Below are positions 35,732 through 44,199 of a stretch of 64,000 bases of DNA, one piece after another. The position numbers and the translations under genes are program-made. Source of the stretch: Deltaproteobacteria bacterium (GTDB lineage Bacteria > Desulfobacterota > Desulfobulbia > Desulfobulbales > SURF-16); NCBI GenBank assembly GCA_016219175.1, contig JACRCD010000044.1, positions 1 through 64,000 on the forward strand, in the 5' to 3' direction. The notes under the pieces are model-generated. The model worked only from the letters and a program-made list of their open reading frames with translations, searched no databases and was not told the origin of the DNA. How positions within the stretch are numbered: the stretch's first letter is position 1; the number at the start of each line of letters is the position of its first letter.

Positions 35732-37153
35732 ATGCAAAACGGACCAACACAAAAACATCCGCGGCTGCCCCTGTTCATCCGCATGGGTATGGCGGTTTTT
35801 CTGCTTTTCTCCCTGATTGGCGGGACCGCCTTCTTTTTTCTGGCGGCAACACAGCGGAATCTTCTTTTGGGTCAAGCCCTGAAATCCGGCACCATGCTTG
35901 TTCATTATTTTTCCGCCAGCGCCAAAGTTCCCCTGCTGGCTGATGATACCCTGCGGCTTCATGGCGTGGTCAAGGATGCGGCCGCCCTTGACGGCGCGGC
36001 CTATGCCCTGGTGGTTGACGGCAGCGGCACGGTCCAGGCCCATTCCCAGGAAGAGATGCCCGGCGAGGCCTATGTCCCCATCACAAACGGCAAACCTGTC
36101 GGCGCGGGGCAGGACTCCGTCATCGTGCAGTATGAGGATGGTTCGGGCCGGCAGGTCCTGGATTTTTCCAGCCCGGTCCTCTATAACACCAAGCCCATAG
36201 GCGAAGTGCATCTCGGCATGTCCCTTGCCTTCATTGACAGCTCCATTCATTCCGTGCAGACCGCGGTTGGCCGGGCGCTTGTTGTTTTCTGTCTGCTGGT
36301 TTTTGTCCTGCTGGTGGTTCTTGTATATTTTTATGCCGCAAGAAGGGATGACAAAACAGCCGCCCTGCTCCGGGGCATCATGGAGTACGGTAAAGGAAAC
36401 CTGGGCCACAGGATGGACGTAAAAGATAACAGTGAGCTGGGGGATGTGGCCCTTGCCTTGAACACCATGGCGGGAAATCTCTCGGCCCAGCAGAGCGTCA
36501 GCCCGCCACGGCTTGAGAACTATCTGAAGTTTTCCTCCCTTGACCGGATTTTGGAGGGCCCGGTCTCAACAGGGGAATCCTATGCGGTCAGACGGCAGGT
36601 CGCCATCCTGTTTGCCGGGGTTAAGGGTTTCGGTTCGTATGCCGGCACGGAAAAACCTGAAGATGTCGTCATGTCGCTCAACAAGTATATCAGCATCGTC
36701 ACCAGAATCATCAGCAAGCACGGCGGCTATGTTGACAAGATTATCGGCGATGCGGTCGTCGGCATCTTCGGCGTTTCCCTGTACCGGGAAGAACACACCG
36801 CCAGGGCCGTGCGGGCCGCGGTCGAGCTGCAGGAGACCCTTGCCTCGGGAACCGAGGGGCAGAGTCTGCTCCTCAGCAATGTCTGTATCGGCATCAGTTC
36901 GGGCATTGTCCTGTCCGGCAATATCGGCTCCCATTCGAAGGTCGAGTATAGCTCCATCGGCGAGAGCATTAAAGAGGCCTTTTGGCTTATCGGATTGGGG
37001 CAGGCGGGCGAGATAATCCTGGGCGAGGGGATTTATACGCAGATGAAGGATGTGGTTGATGTCGAACCGCTGCCGCCGCAGACGGTCGCCGGTTCTGAGC
37101 AACCCATCAATACCTATCGCTTTGTCAATCTCAAAAACAGAAATGATACGTAA
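35732..37153 (+). CDS. Membrane protein with degenerate class III cyclase domain
   Basis: A 473-residue protein: membrane helix (about 16-38), a periplasmic sensor-like domain (about 40-190), second helix (about 195-217), HAMP (about 218-270) and a class III adenylate/guanylate cyclase homology domain (about 285-460). The first metal Asp is replaced, LFAGVKGF (Gly296) instead of LFADxxGF. The second Asp (IIGDAV, Asp340) is kept. The transition-state Asn and Arg region reads IGESIKEAFWL instead of GDxVNxAxRL. It is thus probably inactive as a cyclase and may bind nucleotide. The start at 35732 has AAGGT upstream and is preferred to 35693. Its stop overlaps the deacetylase start. Confidence 0.8.
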   Translation: MQNGPTQKHPRLPLFIRMGMAVFLLFSLIGGTAFFFLAATQRNLLLGQALKSGTMLVHYFSASAKVPLLADDTLRLHGVVKDAAALDGAAYALVVDGSGTVQAHSQEEMPGEAYVPITNGKPVGAGQDSVIVQYEDGSGRQVLDFSSPVLYNTKPIGEVHLGMSLAFIDSSIHSVQTAVGRALVVFCLLVFVLLVVLVYFYAARRDDKTAALLRGIMEYGKGNLGHRMDVKDNSELGDVALALNTMAGNLSAQQSVSPPRLENYLKFSSLDRILEGPVSTGESYAVRRQVAILFAGVKGFGSYAGTEKPEDVVMSLNKYISIVTRIISKHGGYVDKIIGDAVVGIFGVSLYREEHTARAVRAAVELQETLASGTEGQSLLLSNVCIGISSGIVLSGNIGSHSKVEYSSIGESIKEAFWLIGLGQAGEIILGEGIYTQMKDVVDVEPLPPQTVAGSEQPINTYRFVNLKNRNDT

Positions 37154-38195
37154 CGCCCGCGGCCTGACCGTCCCCCTTCAGACCCTGTTCGTTCTTGTTC
37201 TTGTCTTGCTCTTCCAGGGTTGCGCCCTGCCGCCGCAACCGCAACAGCAACAACCGCTGGCGCCTCCCCCTGAACAGGACTATACCCTTCGCTCCGACGC
37301 GCTGCCTGATATCAAACCGGTCATTATCAAGGAGGGAGATACCCTGCAGTCCCTGGCTGAAAAATATCTCGGCAGTGCAAACGCAAGCTGGCTTATTGCC
37401 CGCTTTAACGGCGTCTCGCAGGTCACTCCCGGTCAGGAGATCATCATTCCCCTTGAGCCTTTTGTCCTGGCCGGACTTACCCCCAATGGGTATCAGACCG
37501 TGCCGGTGCTCACCTATCATAATTTCTCGGAAAACCGCCACAACCTGATGATGGTGACACGGAGCGGTTTTGAGTCCCAGATGCGGTATCTCAAGGAGAA
37601 CGGCTACACGCCGATAACCCTTGACACCCTCTTTGATTTTCTTGACTTCAAGAAGGAAATTCCCGAAAAATCGGTGGTCATCACCATTGATGACGGCTGG
37701 CGGGGCGTGTACGAAATCGCCTATCCCATCTTGAAGCAGTACGGGTTTCCCGCCACCCTGTTTGTTTACCCCGACTTCATCGGCGGCGGCAAAAAGGCCC
37801 TGGACTGGAGGATGCTTGCCGAACTGGACAAAGGTGGCGTTGATGTCCAGTGCCATACGAAAAGCCACCGGGACTTAAATAAAATCAAGGAACAGGAATC
37901 CTTTCAGCAGTATGTTTCGGAGATCGAGAAAGAAATCGCTGAATGCGCGGCCACGCTCAATAATAGATTAAATAAAAACGTCAGGTATCTTGCCTACCCT
38001 TACGGCGAAGCAAACAACCTGGCCGTTGCCTTTCTGCGGAAAAACGGTTTCCGGGGGGCCTTTACCGTTAAAAGGGACAGCAATCCTTTCTTTACGGACC
38101 ATTATATGCTGAACCGCAGCATGATTTATGGCGATTTTGATCTGCAGGCCTTCGGGAAAAATTTGGAAACATACAGCAACGAGGCCCTGCGTTGA
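37143..38195 (+). CDS. LysM polysaccharide deacetylase lipoprotein
   Basis: A 350-residue lipoprotein: signal peptide with lipobox LFQGC, a LysM module (about 60-105, IKEGDTLQSLAEKYLG) and a NodB-type deacetylase domain (about 120-330). Catalytic motifs are visible: TIDDGW (Asp pair), HTKSHRDL (HxxxH metal site) and YPYGE. It would deacetylate a cell-wall or envelope glycan at the membrane. The start overlaps the cyclase-like stop by 11 bases, and the next gene begins in a TGATG at its stop, so the three form a coupled operon. Confidence 0.87.
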   Translation: MIRNARGLTVPLQTLFVLVLVLLFQGCALPPQPQQQQPLAPPPEQDYTLRSDALPDIKPVIIKEGDTLQSLAEKYLGSANASWLIARFNGVSQVTPGQEIIIPLEPFVLAGLTPNGYQTVPVLTYHNFSENRHNLMMVTRSGFESQMRYLKENGYTPITLDTLFDFLDFKKEIPEKSVVITIDDGWRGVYEIAYPILKQYGFPATLFVYPDFIGGGKKALDWRMLAELDKGGVDVQCHTKSHRDLNKIKEQESFQQYVSEIEKEIAECAATLNNRLNKNVRYLAYPYGEANNLAVAFLRKNGFRGAFTVKRDSNPFFTDHYMLNRSMIYGDFDLQAFGKNLETYSNEALR

Positions 38196-39307
38196 TGTTG
38201 CGCCTTGGCGATGTTCAGGCGCTGTTGCCGGCAGGGCGAGGCCGTGGCCGGTTTGCATCCCTGCTCCTGCTGCCCTGCGTTGCCTTGCTCTTTGCCGCCT
38301 GCGCCAAGCCGCCATTGCCCCAGCCTTCTCCTCCTCCGCCTCCTCCGGTGCAAAAGGAGGTTTTTACCGTCCTGCCGGAAAAATACCGGACCAAGGCCCT
38401 GGAACATGAAAACAGGGGAGAGTTGCGCGAGGCTATGCTGAACTGGTGGATCGTCCAGAATTTTTATCCCCACGACAAGGAAATCGCCGGAAAAATTGAG
38501 AAGCTGCACCAGGAGATCCGGGCCAAGGCGGCCGCTCATTTTCAGAGCGGGATTTCCTTTTACGAAAAAGGTCTGTTACGGGAGGCCCGCCGGGAGTTTC
38601 TCCGCACCCTCATGCTAGAACCGTATCATAGTGAGGCGCTGTCCTATTTGCAGAGTAAACTGCATGACGATGTTTTTAAACCGTATACCGTGCAGGAAGG
38701 CGACACCCTGGTCAAAATCGCCGGCAAGGTCTACCGTGATTCCGGCAAAACGTTTCTCATCACCGCCTTCAATGGTATTGGCCGGGACGAAGAACTTAAA
38801 CCCGGCAGCCAGCTGAAAATGGTTGTCCTTGATGAAAAACTAAAGAGAGGCAGACGTGTTGCCGGCGCCACTGCCGATGATGGCGTGCAGGTCCTTGACC
38901 CGGGCAGCCAGAGAAAGAAGATTGCCGGGGACCCTTACGGTCAGCAGGAGGATTTGTCGGAAAGCCCCGCGGCGGAAGAAACGGCTGATACCGGGCCGAA
39001 GGCAGCCGCCTACCGGCAGGCTGTCCAGTTGATCATCCGCCAGGACTATGTCGAGGCCTTGCGCGTATTGCGGACCATTGGCGGAAATTACCTGGACGTG
39101 TCGCAGCTGATTTCCTCCACCGAAGCGTCTTTGCGGCAGCAGGTGGAAAGCCATTACCGCAAGGGCATCAGCTATTATCTCTCCGAGGAACTCGACAAGG
39201 CCGTGGCGGAGTGGGAGGAGGTTCTGCGGCTTGATCCGAGCCACCTCAAGGCGCAAAAAGATTTGCTCAATGCCCGGAAACTGCAGCAGAAGATCAAAAA
39301 ATTCTGA
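38195..39307 (+). CDS. LysM/TPR lipoprotein
   Basis: A 370-residue lipoprotein: signal peptide with lipobox LFAAC, a Pro-rich spacer, TPR-like helical repeats (about 60-150), a LysM domain (about 165-215; YTVQEGDTLVKIAGKVY), a polar linker and a further TPR-like pair near the C-terminus (YRKGISYYLSEELDKAVAEWEEVLRLDP). Last gene of the cyclase-like, deacetylase operon. A role as peptidoglycan-bound assembly factor is plausible but unproven. Confidence 0.82.
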   Translation: MLRLGDVQALLPAGRGRGRFASLLLLPCVALLFAACAKPPLPQPSPPPPPPVQKEVFTVLPEKYRTKALEHENRGELREAMLNWWIVQNFYPHDKEIAGKIEKLHQEIRAKAAAHFQSGISFYEKGLLREARREFLRTLMLEPYHSEALSYLQSKLHDDVFKPYTVQEGDTLVKIAGKVYRDSGKTFLITAFNGIGRDEELKPGSQLKMVVLDEKLKRGRRVAGATADDGVQVLDPGSQRKKIAGDPYGQQEDLSESPAAEETADTGPKAAAYRQAVQLIIRQDYVEALRVLRTIGGNYLDVSQLISSTEASLRQQVESHYRKGISYYLSEELDKAVAEWEEVLRLDPSHLKAQKDLLNARKLQQKIKKF

Positions 39308-39323
39308 CGGCGACGTGGCCGCA

Positions 39324-40535
39324 CTATCCGGTTTTTTCAGAGGAAATGGAGGGTAAATCCCAGGTGGTCCAACCGTTGCGGGCCGTGACCCTGTCCGTCA
39401 GGTTATAGGGCTGGCGGGTTGTGCAGGCAATAAAGGAATGGGCCATGGCCTGGCTGCCGTAAAAGTCCTCAAGCCGGGCCAGACCACGCAGATCATTGCT
39501 GCCCGGCCGCTCGGCCAGCTTGCACTCGATGGCAGTCAACCGGTTATCCGTTTCAATCAGCAGGTCCACCTCATTACCCCCCTGATCTCGCCAGTACCAG
39601 AGAGAGGCCGAGGGCTGGCGCCAGTCCCGCCATTTCTGCCACTGGCTGACCACATAATTTTCCCACAAGGCCCCGGCTGATGGGCTGTTCCATAGAGACC
39701 CCGCCGACTGAAACCCCATGAGGAAACTGGCCAGTCCGGTATCGGTGAAATAGAGCTTCGGTGATTTCGCCAGCCGCTTGCCAAGGGATTTGTAATACGG
39801 CTCAAGCAGAATGATCTGGTTTGATGCCTGCAGAACACTGATCCACTGACGGGCCGTGGTGGAGGAAATGCCGACATCGCGCCCGATTTCCGCCATATTC
39901 AGTGTTTGGGCGCAGCGGGCCGCGCAGGCCCGCAGGAACCGCTCAAAATCCCGCAGATTGCCCACCTGGAGCAGATTGCGGATGTCACGCTCCAGATAAG
40001 TGGCGATATACCCTTGATACCAGCGATCCCGCGAAACAGGGTGGTGCGGATCATCCCACAGACGGGGGAAGCCGCCCCGCCAGAGAAATTCCAGCCATTG
40101 CTCCGTGCCGGCAGACGGATAGGCAGCCTGCCATTCATGACCGGCAAGCCCGGAAAAAGGGATAAGCGCCGCCCGGCCCGCCCGGCTGTCCGCCACATTC
40201 TTCATTAACATGAAATTCTGCGAACCGGAGAGGATAAAAAGACCATTATGAGGCCTGTGCTGGTCGACGAAGGTTTTGATCTGCCGGAAAAAAGCGGGCG
40301 CATACTGGATTTCGTCCAGGATCAGCGGCGGTGGATGGAGACGCAGAAAATCATCCGGCCGGGTCTCGGCCATCTCCGCATGGGCCGCCACGTCAAGGGA
40401 GACATAGGTATGGGAGGCGAAGGTTCGCTCCAGCACACTGGTTTTACCCACCTGTCTCGGACCGACCATGACCACAACAGGAAATGATGCGGCAATATCG
40501 CTTAAATATTTTGATATTTCTCTTTCAATCCACAT
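39324..40535 (-). CDS. DUF4143-type AAA ATPase
   Basis: A 403-residue ATPase: Walker A (GPRQVGKTSVL), Walker B-like LILDEIQY, a winged-helix-like region (GRDVGISSTTARQWISVL) and a C-terminal DUF4143 nuclease-like domain (EVDLLIETDNRLTAIECKLAERP). These cytoplasmic ATPases are common, often mobile, and poorly understood. The start is the ATG at 40535, just one base after one arm of a 10-bp perfect palindrome in the putative promoter, so the mRNA may be leaderless. No neighbour points to a function; it is convergent with the LysM/TPR gene. Confidence 0.85.
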   Translation of the reverse strand: MWIEREISKYLSDIAASFPVVVMVGPRQVGKTSVLERTFASHTYVSLDVAAHAEMAETRPDDFLRLHPPPLILDEIQYAPAFFRQIKTFVDQHRPHNGLFILSGSQNFMLMKNVADSRAGRAALIPFSGLAGHEWQAAYPSAGTEQWLEFLWRGGFPRLWDDPHHPVSRDRWYQGYIATYLERDIRNLLQVGNLRDFERFLRACAARCAQTLNMAEIGRDVGISSTTARQWISVLQASNQIILLEPYYKSLGKRLAKSPKLYFTDTGLASFLMGFQSAGSLWNSPSAGALWENYVVSQWQKWRDWRQPSASLWYWRDQGGNEVDLLIETDNRLTAIECKLAERPGSNDLRGLARLEDFYGSQAMAHSFIACTTRQPYNLTDRVTARNGWTTWDLPSISSEKTG

Positions 40536-40536
40536 A

Positions 40537-40573
40537 GTTGACAATTTAGCCGTATAAAAGCGGAATTGTCAAC
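40537..40573 (-). promoter_or_regulatory. Palindromic operator/promoter of DUF4143 gene
   Basis: Perfect 10-bp arms, GTTGACAATT and AATTGTCAAC, at 40537-40546 and 40564-40573, 17 bp apart. Read on the minus strand, the outer arm supplies a consensus -35 TTGACA. A -10-like CTAAAT follows 17 bases later, overlapping the start of the inner arm. A regulator bound to both arms would block the promoter. Confidence 0.5.
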
Positions 40574-40870
40574 GGATAAATTTCGTAAATCCAAGGAGGG
40601 GCTGTTCAGGCAACATCCTATCCCAGTGGCGTTGCGGTAATCGTAATGCCCAATTCCCTTGTGCTGCCAATTTCTACTGCCACTGACATTCAGTCAGCGG
40701 AAGGAAAGAAAAAGGAGGAAAAACCTTCCGGCCAGGAGGGTTGAAACTTCTGTTGCTGTATCTGACCTTCCGGGTATTTGGTGATGAGCCGGGGCGAATG
40801 AGGGGGTGAAAAAATGATAGGGAAAAGGGAGTGACCGTGGTAACAATATATTTTGGTAGTGGATAAGGTT

Positions 40871-41049
40871 GATGAACTCGTAAAAAGTCGGCGACAAAGC
40901 CCGGATGGCTAAGTAACAAAATTCGATATACAAGGCGTAGTGTATTTTTGAGAGTGAGGCTATACATGCGGTATGCCGAACGAACAAAAATGCGCTACAA
41001 CGCAGTAGATCGGATTTATGCCCTTCAGGGTATTTTTTACGACGCCATC
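40871..41049 (-). mobile_element. MITE-like element A, copy A4 (179 bp)
   Basis: Begins GATGAACTCGTAAAAAGTC and ends ACGACGCCATC. Perfect 6-bp target duplications AAGGTT lie at 40865-40870 and 41050-41055. It has an extra 18 bp (around ATGCCCTTCAGGGTA) compared with the 161-bp copies. It is upstream of the YkvA-like gene and supplies an open frame that is fused to it artefactually in long ORFs. Confidence 0.82.
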
Positions 41050-41112
41050 AAGGTTGATAAAGTCCGTAATGTGGTATTTTCAGCATGCTATTCGTTTGAG
41101 GGAGAGGCAGTC

Positions 41113-41460
41113 GTGGCGGTAGAAAAGCACGGATTTGCAAAAAAATATTCCGACAAGAGGTTTGGGCATAAGGTCGTTGCCTATGCCAGGATTGCCGGCA
41201 GAGAGGTTATTGAAAAGGCACTGTGGCTTTATTACGCGGCCCAGAATCCGGCCACGCCGGCCTGGGCAAAAAAAGTCATCTACGGAGCGCTCGGTTATTT
41301 CATTTTCCCGCTTGATGCCATAGCCGACATCGCTCCCCTGGTCGGCTACGTTGATGATCTCGGGGTGCTGGCAATCGCGGTGATAACGGTGGCCCTTTTT
41401 ATCACCGCGGATGTCAAGGCGCGCGCTGCACGGCAACTGAAAGAGTGGTTTGGCGAGTAA
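41113..41460 (+). CDS. YkvA-family (DUF1232) membrane protein
   Basis: A 115-residue protein of the DUF1232/YkvA type. The core motif YFIFPLDAIADIAPLVGYVDDLGVL (about 70-94) and following hydrophobic helix are diagnostic. Its function is unknown. The start chosen is the GTG at 41113 with GGAG eight bases upstream; the frame is open further upstream, but that part is element A4. It stands alone between the element and the PP2C gene. Confidence 0.8.
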   Translation: MAVEKHGFAKKYSDKRFGHKVVAYARIAGREVIEKALWLYYAAQNPATPAWAKKVIYGALGYFIFPLDAIADIAPLVGYVDDLGVLAIAVITVALFITADVKARAARQLKEWFGE

Positions 41461-41531
41461 CATACAGGCAGGCCTTGGTCAGCAACAACCTCCCCGGATT
41501 TGTCACCCGTAATGTCCGGCGCGGCTGCCGG

Positions 41532-42323
41532 TCAGATTTCCTGACGAACGGCGATAACCACGGTGGTGATGTTGTCCCGGCCGCCAGCTTCGTTAGCCCT
41601 GTCAACCAGGGTGGCGGCCATGGTGGCGCTGTCGGTTGGCCGGGAGAGGATGCCGGCGATCTCGCCTGGTTCGAGCATGGTGGTGAGCCCGTCCGAGCAG
41701 AGCAGGAAGATGTCGCCCTGCCGGATATCAATGGCGCCGAGGCTCGGGTCCACCTTGGGATGGGTGCCGATGGCGCGGGTGATGATGTTGCGCATGTTAT
41801 GAGTGTGCATTTCCTCCAGGGTGATTTTGCCCATCTTGTAGAGCTCGTAGACCAGGGAGTGATCTTCGGTCAGCTGGGTCAGCTCTCCTGTCCGGAAGAG
41901 ATAGAGCCTGCTGTCCCCGACATGAGCAAATTCAAGGCCTTTGTCGGTGAAATGAGCGGTGACCAGTGTTGAGCCCATGTTGCGGCCTTCGGATTTCTGG
42001 TGCACCGCGAAATTGGCAAAAAGGGTGATGCAGGCCAGCTTCGGTCTCTGCAGCATATCGGCGCTCAGTCCGTAAGGGATGGTCGCTTCCTCCGTGTCAC
42101 TGAGAAAATTCATGCAGCGGGCCACGCCTTCCAAGGTGGTGTGGCTGGCCAGCCGGCCGGCCTCCTGGCCGCCCATGCCGTCCGCCACGCAGAACAGCCG
42201 GTGCTTTTCCATGACCAGAAAGTTGTCTTCGTTTTCCTTGCGAATTCGTCCCCTGTCTGAAATGGCGGCATAGGAGAGTTGTGAGGTATTCCACTTGATT
42301 TTGCCGTCCAGCCTTTGTTGCAT
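41532..42323 (-). CDS. PP2C-type protein phosphatase
   Basis: A 263-residue PP2C/PppA-like phosphatase with the metal motifs in order: SDRGRIRKENEDNF, VADGMGGQEAG, GSTLVTAHF, HVGDSRLYL, SDGLTTML and GGRDNITTVV. It is cytoplasmic, with no membrane segment. It would reverse the action of the Ser/Thr kinase at 33464, and with the FHA protein at 42914 completes a phosphothreonine circuit of the kind that controls T6SS. It is divergent from the small MshEN-like gene. Confidence 0.93.
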   Translation of the reverse strand: MQQRLDGKIKWNTSQLSYAAISDRGRIRKENEDNFLVMEKHRLFCVADGMGGQEAGRLASHTTLEGVARCMNFLSDTEEATIPYGLSADMLQRPKLACITLFANFAVHQKSEGRNMGSTLVTAHFTDKGLEFAHVGDSRLYLFRTGELTQLTEDHSLVYELYKMGKITLEEMHTHNMRNIITRAIGTHPKVDPSLGAIDIRQGDIFLLCSDGLTTMLEPGEIAGILSRPTDSATMAATLVDRANEAGGRDNITTVVIAVRQEI

Positions 42324-42493
42324 ATTTTATTCCTGATAGCCTTTAAACTCAGGCTGTCCCCTGAGCCGTTATCCGTAATCGTAATAAAAAGAGCGGTTTT
42401 AAGTAGTATATTCAGATCATGATCGATTTGAGAATTTTTTTTTGCTTTTGTTTTCCAGCCCGATATAAGATGAAAACATACCGGGAGGTGAAA

Positions 42494-42742
42494 ATGAAGG
42501 AAGACAGGGAGACCCAGCATCTGGAGAAACGTTTTGGCGTCATTGCCATTGAGCATGGTTTTGTTACGCCTGAACAGTTCGTTAACGCCCTTAAGATCCA
42601 GGTCATGGAAGACATTGAACAAGGGCGTCATCGCCTGGTTGGCAGGATTCTGCTTGAGCAGGGGCTCATGACCCTTGCCCAGATTGATACCGTGCTGGGA
42701 GGGCTCGGCAAGGGTTTGCCCTTGTTGAAGGAGTCGGACTAG
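42494..42742 (+). CDS. Small MshEN-like domain protein
   Basis: An 82-residue protein with the repeating helical pattern FGVIAIEHGFVTPEQFVNAL and VGRILLEQGLMTLAQIDTVL. It resembles the N-terminal (MshEN-like) modules of GspE/PilB ATPases, which can bind c-di-GMP or partner proteins. GGGAGG lies a few bases before the ATG at 42494, which rejects the upstream in-frame start. It may be a stand-alone adaptor. The pair of hairpins that follows is listed separately. Confidence 0.6.
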   Translation: MKEDRETQHLEKRFGVIAIEHGFVTPEQFVNALKIQVMEDIEQGRHRLVGRILLEQGLMTLAQIDTVLGGLGKGLPLLKESD

Positions 42743-42772
42743 CACACGGTATAACGCCTATTTTTGCGTGGG

Positions 42773-42876
42773 GTGCGCAACGGCTGTTTTGTTGCGCACG
42801 CGTATAGGTATACGATCGCAACCCGCTGCTGAAACATCATGATAAATCCGGTGGGCACGATAAAGCCGTGCCCACC
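42773..42876. repeat. Paired hairpin repeat C, copy C1
   Basis: Two stem-loops: GTGCGCAAC/GTTGCGCAC (42773-42799) and GGTGGGCACG/CGTGCCCACC (42850-42876). The same two modules, degenerate and in the other order, recur at 50909-51032. Neither has a U-tract. Dispersed repeat with possible terminator function. Confidence 0.5.
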
Positions 42877-42913
42877 CTCCGCGAAAAAAGTGCTACAGCG
42901 CGCGGCCCGATCA

Positions 42914-43954
42914 TCACTCCTTTGAGAATATTTTTTTCAGAAAGGACATAGGCTTGGGCGGCATACTCTGCTTGGCGGCCTTGTCTGCTGTCTGATCCCC
43001 GGTTTCCATTCCCCTTCCGTCCGTCCCCGTATCCACAGGCCTTTCCAGTTCGCCCAGGCGGCCTTTGCCCAGAAACTGAAAGAAGGGACCATTCGGACTG
43101 AGAAACAATTCGTCGTTTTGTCTCAAGGCAACCCCCTGTCCCGCCGGGTTTCTGTTGACGGTGATCAACTGTTGGCCGGTAAGATCCCGTACCCAGTACT
43201 CTCCGTCCGCAAAATAAATTTCCGCATGCATATCGATTATGCCGGGGTGATCGAGCTGGAATTCACAGCTTGGGTGTCTGCCGATCCGCAGGGGTAATTT
43301 ATTGAATGAGCGCAGGGTGGGACCATACTGGATGATAAGGGGCTCCTTGCTTTCCCGTGGCGGCGCAGGCGGTTCGGGCTGCCTGGCCGGCGGAATCGGG
43401 GCCTGGGCCGGCTTGAAGACCGGCGGTTCCGGCGGCGCATAGGACGGCGCAATGTTTTCTCTTGGTAACGGTTGCGGCGCGGGCGGCTGATAGTGCGGCT
43501 GCTGCTGGGGAGGCGGCTGATATTGTGGCTGCTGCGGTGGCGGAGGCTGTTGCTGCGGTGGAGGCGGCTGATAGGCGGAAGTCTGAGAAAAAAGGGGTTG
43601 GGGGGCCGGCTGGGCCGGGGATGCGAAAAGTTCGCGCACCTCTGTCAGAAAACTGACCTTCGGGCCTCCTTCGGCAATGGTGATCACATCCCCATCCTTT
43701 AAATAGACTTCCTTTATCTTCTTGCCGTTGACAATGGTGCCGTTGGCGCTTTGGTCGGTCAGTTTGAAGCGGTTTCCCTCCCGGGTGATCGTGGCATGCT
43801 GCCTGGAAATGATGTTGTAATCGGCGGGAAAACGGAGCTGGCAGGAGGGGTGGCGGCCGATCCTGATTTCCGGATCGGATAACTCCTGTATTTGGCCTTT
43901 CAGAGGGCCTTCGATATGAATCAGTTGGACAATTATCTCAGGTGCTGTTTTCAT
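42914..43954 (-). CDS. Double-FHA domain protein
   Basis: A 346-residue protein with two FHA domains: residues about 25-100 (IRIGRHPSCQLRF, SRQHATI, NGTIVNG) and about 225-310 (LRIGRHPSCEFQL, DMHAEIYF). A Pro/Gln-rich linker (about 110-205) joins them. The first has the full phosphothreonine-binding set (Arg, Ser, His, Asn-Gly). The second lacks the SxxH motif, having DMHA, so it may not bind phosphopeptide. The likely partner is the Ser/Thr kinase at 33464; Fha proteins pass such signals to T6SS. It is followed by the remnant upstream of the hybrid kinase. Confidence 0.9.
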   Translation of the reverse strand: MKTAPEIIVQLIHIEGPLKGQIQELSDPEIRIGRHPSCQLRFPADYNIISRQHATITREGNRFKLTDQSANGTIVNGKKIKEVYLKDGDVITIAEGGPKVSFLTEVRELFASPAQPAPQPLFSQTSAYQPPPPQQQPPPPQQPQYQPPPQQQPHYQPPAPQPLPRENIAPSYAPPEPPVFKPAQAPIPPARQPEPPAPPRESKEPLIIQYGPTLRSFNKLPLRIGRHPSCEFQLDHPGIIDMHAEIYFADGEYWVRDLTGQQLITVNRNPAGQGVALRQNDELFLSPNGPFFQFLGKGRLGELERPVDTGTDGRGMETGDQTADKAAKQSMPPKPMSFLKKIFSKE

Positions 43955-44089
43955 TGCTGGCGGCTAATCCGTAATGTTATGCAGGCATGAATAGGAAGAA
44001 TCCGTGTAAAACAGGCAACGTAGCATACGAGGCTGGGGATTGCAATGTCAGTCTCAGCGACAAGTTCATTATACCGCTTTTCCGTCGCC

Positions 44090-44185
44090 ACTCATCGATA
44101 ATTTTCACCAGTACCCGGTTTTTGCGCCGGCCGTCGAATTCACCGGAGAATATCCGTTCCCGGACGCCGAAATCCCCAAGGGGCG
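44090..44185 (-). pseudogene. Decayed 3' fragment of a yjbQ gene (fragment 1)
   Basis: On the minus strand it reads [20 protein letters not shown] then VLVKIIDE, matching the C-terminus of the intact YjbQ protein at 47788 ([19 protein letters not shown]). The stop codon is lost and the 5' two thirds of the gene are absent. It lies just downstream of the hybrid kinase stop. Confidence 0.6.
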
Positions 44186-44199
44186 GATGTCCGGACGGC

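Noticed and set aside
40948..41112. N-terminal extension of the YkvA-like protein
   Set aside because: It is translation of element A4; the GTG at 41113 has a good ribosome site.
42773..42799. Repeat C hairpin as intrinsic terminator of the MshEN-like gene
   Set aside because: No U-tract follows and the same hairpin occurs elsewhere as part of a repeat, so it is listed as repeat only.
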